The notes under the pieces: model-generated | Seen by the model: only the letters and a program-made list of their open reading frames with translations | Told to the model about the DNA's origin: nothing | Database searches by the model: none | Program-made: the position numbers and the translations under genes | Shown here: positions 7,759-18,684 of the stretch, one piece after another | How the letters are laid out: every line of letters begins with the position of its first letter | How positions within the stretch are numbered: position 1 is the stretch's first letter | NCBI RefSeq assembly: GCF_003994415.1 | Contig: NZ_CP034689.1 | Location: 3,162,001 to 3,226,000, forward strand | Source: Achromobacter spanius | GTDB taxonomy: Bacteria > Pseudomonadota > Gammaproteobacteria > Burkholderiales > Burkholderiaceae_B | Direction: 5' to 3' | Length of the DNA: 64,000 nucleotides

Positions 7759-9966
7759 ATGCATGTCGCCAGGCCGCAGCGCCGCAAACCCCGTGTTCGT
7801 TCTCATCATCAGCCCGGTTTTCCGCTATGCCGCACCTCGGCCTTGGTGCTGATGGCGCTGGCTTGCGCCAATGCCGCCGCGCAGGACAGCGCCGTGGCGA
7901 CCTTGCCCACCGTGCAGGTCGTGGGCGATGGCGACCCGACCACGACAGAAGGGACGGGGTCTTACACGCCGCGCGCCACGGCCGCCAGCACCGGCCTGCC
8001 GTTGACGCTGCGCGAAACGCCGCAATCCGTCACGGTGGTGACGCGCCAGCGCATGGAAGATGAAAACATGTTGTCGCTGGCCGACGTCATGGCCAGCACG
8101 CCCGGTATCTCGGTGCAAAACTACGACAGCGAGCGTTATTCGTTCAGCTCGCGCGGTTTCTCCATTACCAATTACCTGTACGACGGCGTACCCACCGACT
8201 TCAACACGGGCTATGCGGGCGGCGAATCGTCCATCGACCCCATCATCTATGACCGCGTGGAAGTTGTGCGCGGCGCCACCGGCCTGTTGACCGGCTCGGG
8301 CAATCCGTCGGCGTCCATCAACCTGGTGCGCAAGCACGCCACCAGCCGTGAGTTCAAGGCCGACGTCAGCGTCAGCGCCGGCAATTGGGACACCTATCGC
8401 GGCACGCTGGACCTGTCCACGCCGCTGAACAAATCCGGCAGCGTGCGCGGCCGCATCGTGTCGGCCTACCAGGACAACCATTCGTATCTGGACGGCTACC
8501 AGAACAAGAAAAAGATCTTCTACGGCGTGGTGGACGCCGACCTGACGTCGCGCACCACCTTCAGCGCGGGCTTCAACTACCAGGACAACGACCCGCAGCG
8601 CAGCAGCTGGGGCGGCTTTCCGCTGTGGTACGCGGACGGCGGGCGCACCGACTGGAAGCGGTCGTTGAACACGGGCGCGGACTGGAGTTCGTGGGCCAGC
8701 ACCACGTCCGGCGGCTTCGCCAGCCTGGAACACCGCTTTGACAACGACTGGCGCGTGCAGGCCGTGGCGTCACATTCCAAGCACGAAATGGATGGCAAGC
8801 TGCTGTACCTGTATGGCTGGCCCGACCGCGAAACCGGCTTGGGCGTGAACGGATCGCCCGCGTGGTACCTGGGCGACCGCAAGCAGAACAGCCTGGACCT
8901 GAAAGCCTCCGGCCCGTTCACGGCCTTTGGTCGCCGCCATGAAGCGGTGGTGGGCGCCAGCTTCACCCGGCAATACGCGGACTTTGACTACCGCTCGGCG
9001 CTGGACGCCGCGCCGGTGGGCAACTTTTTCGACTGGGATGGCTCGTATCCCGAGCCGCAGTGGAGCGACACCGCCGTCACCGCCAGCCGCTACACCACCA
9101 AGCAAAGCGGCTGGTACGGCGCGCTGCGCCTGAACCTGGCCGACCCCTTGAAGCTGATCGTGGGTGGGCGCTACAGCACCTGGAAGACGGATTCGGTGGG
9201 CTTTGGCGGCGGCAGCCGCACGGCATTCGACAAAGACGCCTTCATTCCCTATGCCGGCTTGCTCTACGACATCAACGAGACCTACACCGCCTACGTCAGC
9301 TACACCGGCATCTTCAACCCGCAAAGCTACCAGGACCGCAACGGCAGCTGGCTGGACCCGCTGGAAGGCAAGTCCTACGAGGCCGGCATCAAGGGCGAAT
9401 TCCTGGAAGGCCGCCTGAACGCCAGCGCCGCCATTTTCCAGGTCGAGCAGGACAACGTCGCCCAGACCGACCCGGGTTACCTGGTGCCGGGTTCGATCAA
9501 CCAGGCATACCGGGCCGCACAAGGTACGCGCAGCCGCGGCTTTGACCTTGAGATGTCGGGTGAGGTGACGCCGGGCTGGAACGTGGCGGCCGGTTGGTCG
9601 CATTGGACCGCCCGCGACGGTGACGGCGCCCCCATCCAGACCAACCAGCCGCGCTCGCTGGTGCGCCTGTTCACCACCTACCAGTTGCCGGGTGATTGGA
9701 ACCGGCTGACGGTGGGCGGCGGCGTCAACTGGCAAAGCGGCGTCTACACCATCGCCAGCGGCCCCAATGGCGACGAGCGCGTCGGTCAGGGCAGCTACGC
9801 CATCACCAACCTGATGGCGCGATATCGCTTCAACCGCAACCTGTCGGCGCAGTTGAACGTCAACAACGTGTTTGACCGCAAGTACTACAGCCAGGTCGGC
9901 TTCTATAGCCAAGGGGCCTGGGGCGCGGGCACCAGCGCCATGTTGACGATGCGCTATCAGTACTAA
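7759..9966 (+). CDS. TonB-dependent siderophore receptor
   Basis: Outer-membrane beta-barrel receptor of 735 residues (FpvA/FhuE/FoxA-like) that imports a ferric siderophore using TonB energy. A basic N-terminus and hydrophobic core form a signal peptide ending near ANAAAQD (about residue 42). The plug domain (about 75-190) has RETPQSVTVVTRQRMED and the typical VEVVRGATGLLTGSGNPSAS. The C-terminus ends in an aromatic residue (MLTMRYQY), as barrel proteins do. There is no N-terminal STN signalling domain, so unlike the receptor at 62299 it should not drive a FecI/FecR pair. ATG 7759 follows GGGAGAGG. The frame opens much earlier, but that part is the antisense of the neighbouring gene. Confidence 0.95.
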   Translation: MHVARPQRRKPRVRSHHQPGFPLCRTSALVLMALACANAAAQDSAVATLPTVQVVGDGDPTTTEGTGSYTPRATAASTGLPLTLRETPQSVTVVTRQRMEDENMLSLADVMASTPGISVQNYDSERYSFSSRGFSITNYLYDGVPTDFNTGYAGGESSIDPIIYDRVEVVRGATGLLTGSGNPSASINLVRKHATSREFKADVSVSAGNWDTYRGTLDLSTPLNKSGSVRGRIVSAYQDNHSYLDGYQNKKKIFYGVVDADLTSRTTFSAGFNYQDNDPQRSSWGGFPLWYADGGRTDWKRSLNTGADWSSWASTTSGGFASLEHRFDNDWRVQAVASHSKHEMDGKLLYLYGWPDRETGLGVNGSPAWYLGDRKQNSLDLKASGPFTAFGRRHEAVVGASFTRQYADFDYRSALDAAPVGNFFDWDGSYPEPQWSDTAVTASRYTTKQSGWYGALRLNLADPLKLIVGGRYSTWKTDSVGFGGGSRTAFDKDAFIPYAGLLYDINETYTAYVSYTGIFNPQSYQDRNGSWLDPLEGKSYEAGIKGEFLEGRLNASAAIFQVEQDNVAQTDPGYLVPGSINQAYRAAQGTRSRGFDLEMSGEVTPGWNVAAGWSHWTARDGDGAPIQTNQPRSLVRLFTTYQLPGDWNRLTVGGGVNWQSGVYTIASGPNGDERVGQGSYAITNLMARYRFNRNLSAQLNVNNVFDRKYYSQVGFYSQGAWGAGTSAMLTMRYQY

Positions 9967-9978
9967 GGTGGGCGGCGC

Positions 9979-12618
9979 TCATGCGTTTGCGCAGAGCGCC
10001 ACCGGGCAGTCACGCAAGAGCGCGGTCAAGGGCACTTCGCCCGCCGCGTTCGCGCTGACCTGAGCCTCGGACAACACGTTGCGGAGCGCGCCCGCATCAA
10101 TATCCGGGGGCAGGGCAACGCGGGTGCCTTCCCAGTAGCGGCAGGCCTGCGCCGCTTGGTCCGTTGTATACGCCACCAAGGCCCGCGCGCATAGCCGGGG
10201 CGCCACCGCCACCATGCTGCGCCCCTCGTGCCGGCGCACGTACGCAATCACGTGCGCCGCGCGTGGGCCGATGACGGCAAGCGGCGTGTAATCCCCGTGG
10301 CTGAACAGGGCGGGGTGGCGGGCACGCAGCGCCAGGACGCGGCGGATAAGTTGCTGCTTGATGGCGCCGCTGCGCCACGCTGCCGCGCCGGTGGCCATGG
10401 GCAGGTCAGCATCCTCTGCCTTCAGCAACGCGGCCCGTTCGGCGTAGTCGACGGGGCGGCGGTTGTCGGGGTCAACCAGGCTGAAGTCCCACAGTTCGGT
10501 GCCTTGGTACAGGTCGGGCACGCCGGGTAGCGTGTTGCGCAACAAGGTCTGGGTCAGGCTGTTCACCAGCCCGGCGGGGGCGATGCCCAGCGCCCATGTG
10601 GCGATGTCGCGCAGCAGCGCCCGGCCGTCGCCCGGGTCTTGCAAGGTCGTGATGCAGGCTCGGGCGGCGTCTTCGTAGCTGGCGTCCGGGTCGGTCCAAC
10701 TGGTGTGCAGCTTGGCTTCACGCTGGGCTTTTTCTTGCCACTGCGCGATGCGTAGAAGAAATTCAGAGACGGGCGCGGTGACCTCGTCACCGCCGTCATC
10801 CAGGCGCTCGACCGATAGCGACAGCGGCCACGCCCCCACCAGGCTTTGCAGCAGCAGGTAGCGGTCGGCGGGGCTGGGCGCGCCCGGCTTGGCCAGGCGC
10901 GGTATCCATGCGCCCACCATGCGCAGCCATTCGTCGGGCGCTTCGCTCAGCACGGCCAGCCGCGCGCGCGTGTCCTCACCGCGTTTATGGTCATGCGTGG
11001 CGGTGGCCAGCATGGCGTGGGGATGCGTGCGCGCGCGCGCCGCGCTCAGCGCATGAAAGGCTTGCAGCGGCAGCGCAAAACGCGTGGGGCTGGAACCCAC
11101 TTCGTTGCGCGACAACAGCGGGCCACGGCGGTAGAACAAGGTGTCTTCCAGGGCCTTGGCCGCCAGCGGCGGGGTCAGTTGCTGGAAGCGGCGCAAGGCC
11201 ACGGCGCGGGCTTGCGCCACGTCGTTATCGGTTTGCGGCGCGCCGCCCAGCCATTCGTCAATCTGTTCCAGCAATCGGGCGTCGGCATTGCCGTCGCCCA
11301 GCGTTTCGCGCGCCTGCTCCAGCGCCACGCGGCACCAATGCGCGTCCGCCGCGCTGCGGCCTCCGTCCTCCGCATAGCTGCGGTACACCGGAAACGCCGC
11401 CAGCAAGGCCGTCAGCACGCGGTCGATGGCGGGGGCGGTCCAGTCGCGCGTGCGCAGGTCGAAGCGGGCGATGCGCGTCAGCGCGCGCACCAGCGCTTGC
11501 CGTTCGGCGGGGAAATGCCGCGCCAGCATGCGATGGCGCGCATCGCGGAGCTGGGCAGCGGCGTCGCGCGGGTCGCCGCTAAGCGCGGCCCAGCAGCGCT
11601 CAAGCTGGGCCTGCGCTTCGGGCGCGTGCAGCAGCGCACCCACCTGGTCCATGAAGTCGTAGCCAGTGGTGCCCTCGGTGGGCCAGCGCGCGTCCAGCGA
11701 TTCGTCGTCTGCCAGGATTTTTTCAATGATCAGGTAGGCGCCGCCGGGCAGGCCGGCTTGTTTGCGTTCGCCTTCCGCTTGCCGCAAGGCGTGGCGCAGG
11801 CGGCGCAGATAAGCGCCAGGGCTGGCCAAGCCGTCGATGTGATCGATGCGCAAGCCGTCCAGCACGCCTTCGCGATACAGGCGCAGCACCAGGCCATGCA
11901 CGGCGTCGAAGACGGCGCCGTCTTCCACGCGCACGCCGACCAGTTCACTGATCTCGAAGAAGCGGCGCCAGTTGATCTGGTCGGGCGCGGTGCGCCACCA
12001 CGCCAGTCGGTAGTGCTGGCGTTCCAGCAGCGCATGCAGCCGCGCCTGGCCCGCGTCGGCGGCCGAATCGCCAGCCAGGGAACCCGGCGCAAGCGGCAGC
12101 TGCTGGCCACCCGCGCTGATATGGCAGGCGCCTGCCTTCGCATCGTGTTCCAGACGGATGTCGCCTGCCGCCAGGGCCTGGCCGTACAGGTCGGGCAGCA
12201 CGGGCAGCAGCACCTTGCCGCGCAACGCAGGGTCGGGCGCATCCCAGTCGATATCGAAGGTGGTGGCGTGCGCGCTGTCCTGTCCGTGGCGCAGCACGTC
12301 GGCCCACCAGGGGTTCGAGGCGTGCGCCGCCATGTGGTTAGGGACGATGTCGGCAATCAGGCCCAGGCCGCGCGCGCGGGCGGCGTCCGCCAACCGGCGC
12401 AGGGCGGTTTCCCCGCCCAGTTCGGTGCTGACCCGCTGATGGTCGATCACGTCATAGCCGTGGGTGGACCCTGCTCGGGCCTGGGTAATGGGCGACAAGT
12501 ACAGATGGCTGACGCCCAGCGCGGCGTAATAGGGAAGCTGCGCGCGGGCGTCGTCCAGCGTAAAGCCGGCATGCAGTTGCAGGCGCGCGGTGGCGCGGGG
12601 AACTAGGGTCTGGTTCAT
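9979..12618 (-). CDS. treY: Malto-oligosyltrehalose synthase (TreY)
   Basis: Converts the reducing end of maltodextrins into a trehalosyl unit (GH13). The protein has 879 residues, the usual TreY length. Visible motifs are DIVPNHMA, the nucleophile region DGLRIDHIDGL, the acid/base region YLIIEKIL and the third carboxylate in THDHKRGED. It starts at ATG 12618, overlapping the malQ stop by ATGA. The open frame continues to 13167, but that part is antisense-like sequence inside malQ. It is the last gene of the operon. Only 12 bp separate its stop from the convergent receptor gene, with no obvious terminator. Confidence 0.95.
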   Translation of the reverse strand: MNQTLVPRATARLQLHAGFTLDDARAQLPYYAALGVSHLYLSPITQARAGSTHGYDVIDHQRVSTELGGETALRRLADAARARGLGLIADIVPNHMAAHASNPWWADVLRHGQDSAHATTFDIDWDAPDPALRGKVLLPVLPDLYGQALAAGDIRLEHDAKAGACHISAGGQQLPLAPGSLAGDSAADAGQARLHALLERQHYRLAWWRTAPDQINWRRFFEISELVGVRVEDGAVFDAVHGLVLRLYREGVLDGLRIDHIDGLASPGAYLRRLRHALRQAEGERKQAGLPGGAYLIIEKILADDESLDARWPTEGTTGYDFMDQVGALLHAPEAQAQLERCWAALSGDPRDAAAQLRDARHRMLARHFPAERQALVRALTRIARFDLRTRDWTAPAIDRVLTALLAAFPVYRSYAEDGGRSAADAHWCRVALEQARETLGDGNADARLLEQIDEWLGGAPQTDNDVAQARAVALRRFQQLTPPLAAKALEDTLFYRRGPLLSRNEVGSSPTRFALPLQAFHALSAARARTHPHAMLATATHDHKRGEDTRARLAVLSEAPDEWLRMVGAWIPRLAKPGAPSPADRYLLLQSLVGAWPLSLSVERLDDGGDEVTAPVSEFLLRIAQWQEKAQREAKLHTSWTDPDASYEDAARACITTLQDPGDGRALLRDIATWALGIAPAGLVNSLTQTLLRNTLPGVPDLYQGTELWDFSLVDPDNRRPVDYAERAALLKAEDADLPMATGAAAWRSGAIKQQLIRRVLALRARHPALFSHGDYTPLAVIGPRAAHVIAYVRRHEGRSMVAVAPRLCARALVAYTTDQAAQACRYWEGTRVALPPDIDAGALRNVLSEAQVSANAAGEVPLTALLRDCPVALCANA

Positions 12619-14776
12619 GATCGCCCCCGCACGGCGCGCACCGGCCGCAGCCGCGCCTGGCTGTTGGGCGCGTTCAAACAGTCCGCCACGGACAGCGGTA
12701 CGCGCTGGCGCCAGTTGGGATGATCCGTGGTGGTGCCGGGCAGGTTGGGCTGGTCCAACTGGCCGGTCAGGTCTTCCAGCGGAACCAGCATCAAGGGGCA
12801 AGGCGTAGCGGCGACGAAGCCCAGCAGTTCGGCGCTGGGCGTCTCGCGCGGCAACGGCAAGGTGGATGCGGCCGGCGAGCAGGACTGCACCGACCGCCAC
12901 AAGGTGGCGCGGTCTTCCAGGCGCTCGGCGTGCAGCGCGGCCTGATCCTGACCGGGCGCCAGCAGGCGCAGCCGGGAACGCCACAGGATGTCTTGCGCGT
13001 GCCACCAGCCTTCCAGCGTGGGCAGATCGTGGGTGGTGGTCATGGCGACGGCGTTGGCGGGCCACTGCGAGGGCGGCAGGAATTCGGGAGGCTCGGCAGA
13101 GGGGGCTGGCGGCGTTGCGCTGTCGGCGCCGGCTTCCGGCGCGGAACCGGCGCCGCGCATGAACCACAGCACGTTCATGCCCAGGACCCCGTGCGCTTCC
13201 AACTGCGCGTCAAACCCTTCCGGCACCGTGCCCAGGTTTTCACCGACGATCAGCGCGCGGTGCAGCCGGGCTTCCAGCGCGGTCAGGCGCAGCAACTGCT
13301 GCAAGGGATACCGCAGGTAGCCGCCGTCTTGCGGGCTGGCGCCATCGGGTATCAGCCACATCCGGGCCATGCCCAGGATGTGGTCGATGCGTAATCCGCC
13401 GGCATGGGCCAGGCAGGCGCGCAGCATGGCCAGAAAGGCCGCGTAGCCGGAGGCCTGCAAGGCGGTGGGTGACAGCGCGGTCAGGCCCCAGCCTTGGCCC
13501 AGCGGGTTGTACAGGTCGGGCGGCGCGCCCACGCTGGCGCGTGCCATCAGGTCGGCCCGCCGACTCCAGGCGTGACTGCCCAGCGGGCTGCCGCCTACCG
13601 CCAGGTCGGCCACCACGCCCACCCGCATGCCGGCATCGCGGCTGGCGTGCTGTACGCGCCTCAGGCTTTCGGAGGCCAGCCATTGGCTGAACATGTGTGC
13701 GTCGACATCGTGCGCGTGATCGGACGCGTAACGTTGCGCGGCCGCTGAGCGCGGATCTTGCAATTCGGCGGGCCACTGCGTCCAGGGCACGGGCGCGCCC
13801 GCCGCCAGACTGTGCTCGGCGTGCAGGGCTTCGAATAGCGCGTGCTCAAACAGGTCTGGCCCGGCGGCGGCGCGGTAGCTGTCGTAAGCGCGGCGCTGCT
13901 CGGCGCTGGCGTGGGTGGAGAAGCGGTCGTGCAGGCGCCGCAGCAGCTGCTGGCGAAAGCCCGCCGCCGCGGGCCAGTTGATCAAGGGTTGCGCGTCCAG
14001 CACAGGCAGGCGCGCCGGGGTCATGCCCGCCAGCGCGTCGCGCACGGCATCCGCGCCCAGGATGCCGGCGGGGTCGGCGTACAGCGTGTTCAGGAACAAA
14101 CGGCTGGATGGGGAATACGGGCTGCACTGCGCCGGGTCCGCCGCAAACATGGCGTGCACGGGGCTGATGGCCAGCGCATCGGCGCCGGCCGCGCCGGTGG
14201 CGATTGCCAGCTCACGCAGGGCGCCGAAATCGCCAAAGCCGTGCGTGGCCTGCGTGGGGTCGGGGGCCGGGCGCCGCAGGCTGTAGACCTGTACGGCCAG
14301 GCCCCAGGCGCGGGCGTCCTGCGCTTGCAACAGTTCATCCAGCGACGGCGCGCGCGGCGGGCACACGGCAAGAGTCGTCACCCCGGCCTGCGTGTGCAGG
14401 GTGTAGTAGCCGGGGTGGTTGGCGCGCGCAAGGTCGCGGCGGCGTCCTGTCCCGCCGTGGTGCGGCCGGAGAGGGCCGGCCCGGAAGAGGGTTCGATGCG
14501 ATAGGTGCCCGCGCAGTCGGGCGGCAGCGGCACGGCCTCGCCCGGCAGTGCGACCAGCATCGCGGGCAGGTGCGCCTGCGCGGACAGGGCGGCCAGACGC
14601 TGGCGGCTGTCGCGGATGTCTGCCTCGGAATCGGCGGGCAGATCCATGGCGGCCAGCAGCGCGCGCAAGGTGTCGGGCGACACGCGGCGGGGGCGCTGGC
14701 CGGCGTCGGTCCAGTGCTCGGCAATGCCGGCCTCGTCGGCCAGTTCGGATAGCCCCGCGTGGGTGGCGGCGCTCAT
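12615..14776 (-). pseudogene. malQ: 4-alpha-glucanotransferase (MalQ), interrupted by a 1-bp frameshift
   Basis: GH77 amylomaltase that transfers glucan segments between maltodextrins. Two overlapping frames together make a normal-length enzyme of about 720 residues. The N-terminal frame runs 14776-14378 (132 residues, LSELADEAGIAEHW...GTYRIEPSSG) and starts by ATGA overlap with treZ. The C-terminal frame runs 14381-12615 (588 residues) and carries GLRIDHILGMARMW, GENLGTVPEG and THDLPTLEGWW, which include the expected three carboxylates. Adding one base in the CCCCGG run near 14411-14416 restores the continuous reading APTTPGYYTLHTQAG. The catalytic frame could still be made by re-initiation: a GTG (14381) overlaps the TGA of the first frame. 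This may be a sequencing error, a real mutation or phase variation. Confidence 0.85.
14411..14416 (-). other. Frameshift position in malQ
   Basis: On the minus strand the bases ACCACCCCGGCTACTAC encode TTP in the upstream frame and GYYT in the downstream frame. One missing C or G in the CCCCGG run explains the switch exactly. Confidence 0.75.
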
Positions 14777-16568
14777 CTTGCGTCCTCCAGCAGCCAGACG
14801 GTGCTTTCCGGGCAAAGGCTGCCTTGGCTCAAGGCGTCAAACGCGCCCGCGCGCGACTCGAACAGCAGTGACGAGGCCAGGGGCGGTATGGTGGCTTGTT
14901 TGCGCGGCAGGGCCGCGTGCATCGGCCCCAGGTTGACGTACGCCGTCAGCAAGGCGCCATTGCCCAGACGCCACCGGGCATGCACGCTGTGATCGCCCAC
15001 GGCGCGCGCGTACACGGTGCGCGCGCCTTCCAACCTGGGCGCGATAACGCGCAGGCGCAGGTCCAGCAGCGCGCGGTACAGGCTGCGCCACGACTGGGCT
15101 TCCGCGCTGTCGGCCTGGGGCCAGGGCGCGCTTTGGTCCCAGGTGGATTCGGCGTTCGGGTCGGGCACGGGTTCGCCGTTGGCGCCCGAAAACTCCGGGA
15201 ACGCGGCGAATTCGCGTTGGCGGCCTTCGCGCACCGCTTGCGCCAGCGCCGGGTCCGTGTAGCTGGTGAAGTACAGGAAGGGCGCGCGGCTGCCGCTTTC
15301 CTCACCCATGAACACCAGCGGAATCTGCGGCGCCAGCAGTTGCAGCGTGACGGCGGCGCGCAGGCGTTCGGCGTTCTCGGCCAGCTCGGTCAGCCGTTCG
15401 CCCCAGGCGCGGTTGCCGGTCTGGTCATGGTTTTGCAGGAACAGCACGAAGGCCGTGGGCGGCAGGTGGCCGCTGGGTTCGCCGCGCGCCGCGCCTTGCC
15501 GGTAACGCGAGGGCTGGCCTTGATACAGCCATCCTTCGGCCAGGCAGCGCGCCAGCGCCTGGGCAGGCTGTTCCGCATAGTCGGCGTAGTAGCCGCGGGA
15601 CTCCCCGGTCAGCAGGTGGTGCAGCACGTGGTGCGCGTCGTCGTTCCACTGCGCGTCATAGCCTTCAGTCAGCAGGCTGGCGCGGTTGTCGTCGTTTTCC
15701 AGCACCAGGTGCAGGTGGCGCTGCGCCGGCACTTGGCCCCGCACAAAGCGCGCCAGTTCCACCAGCCAGTCGGGGTCGGGAATGGCGTGCACCGCGTCCA
15801 GCCGCAAGCCGTCAAAGCGGTATTCCGTCAGCCAGTACAGGGCGTTTTCTTCAAAGTAGCGGCGCACGGGGGGCTGGCGGAAATCAATCGCGGCGCCCCA
15901 GGGTGTGGATACGTCATCGCGAAAGAAGGGCGCGGCGTATTGGGACAGGTAATTGCCGTCCGGGCCGAAGTGGTTGTAGACCACGTCCAGCATCACGCAC
16001 AGGCCCAGGCCATGCGCGGTGTCGATCAGGCGCTTGAGCTCGTCGGGCGTGCCATAGGCGGTGTCGGGCGCATAGGGCAGGACGCCGTCGTAGCCCCAGT
16101 TGCGGGGGCCAGGGAAGTCGGCGATGGGCATCAGTTCAAGCACGGTGATGCCCAGCCCGGCCAGCTCGGGCAGGCGTTCAGTCAGGCCGGCAAAGCCGCC
16201 TGCCAGGCCGGGATGGGCTTCGTAGATGATGGCTTCGCGCCAGGGGCGGCCCATCCAGGACGCGTGCCGCCAGGGGTAGGTGTCCGGCCCCATGACAACG
16301 CTGGCGCCATGCACGTCGCCATCTTGCAAGCGCGAGGCGGGGTCGGGCACGAGCAGGTCCTGGCCGATGCGATAGCGGTAGCGCGTGCCGGGCGGACAAT
16401 TCACGTCCACCTGGGCGTAGCCGTCGGCGTCGGGTCGCAGCGCGATGGGTACGCGCCCATCGATGACCAAGGCCAGGTCGGGTGGGGCCGACGGCGCCCA
16501 CAGGCGAAAGCGCGTACGCCCGTCAGGCAGCGGCAGCGCGCCATGGGTATAGGGTTCGGGCAACACGG

Positions 16569-16572
<4 letters not shown>
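14773..16572 (-). CDS. treZ: Malto-oligosyltrehalose trehalohydrolase (TreZ)
   Basis: Cleaves trehalose from the maltooligosyl-trehalose made by TreY (GH13). It has 599 residues with an N-terminal CBM48-like beta domain (about 1-100). The catalytic barrel shows DVVYNHFGPDG, GLRLDAVHAI (nucleophile), LVLENDDN (acid/base) and NHDQTGNR. The start at 16572 overlaps the glgX stop by ATGA, and its own stop overlaps malQ the same way, so translation is probably coupled along the operon. Confidence 0.95.
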
Positions 16573-18680
<2,108 letters not shown>

Positions 18681-18684
18681 GGAT

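Noticed and set aside
10846..12606. 586-codon plus-strand frame opposite treY, and similar long frames opposite treZ, glgX, treS, glgE
   Set aside because: High GC leaves the antisense of conserved genes open. The products are Gln/Gly/Arg/His-rich without domains, and the minus-strand genes are complete GH13 enzymes.
12619..13167. N-terminal extension of treY
   Set aside because: The extension lies inside malQ and is Arg-rich nonsense. ATG 12618 with ATGA coupling gives the family start.
12615..14776. malQ as two separate intact genes
   Set aside because: The two pieces are the N- and C-terminal parts of one conserved enzyme, and a single base joins them. The GTG/TGA overlap is noted but more likely fortuitous.
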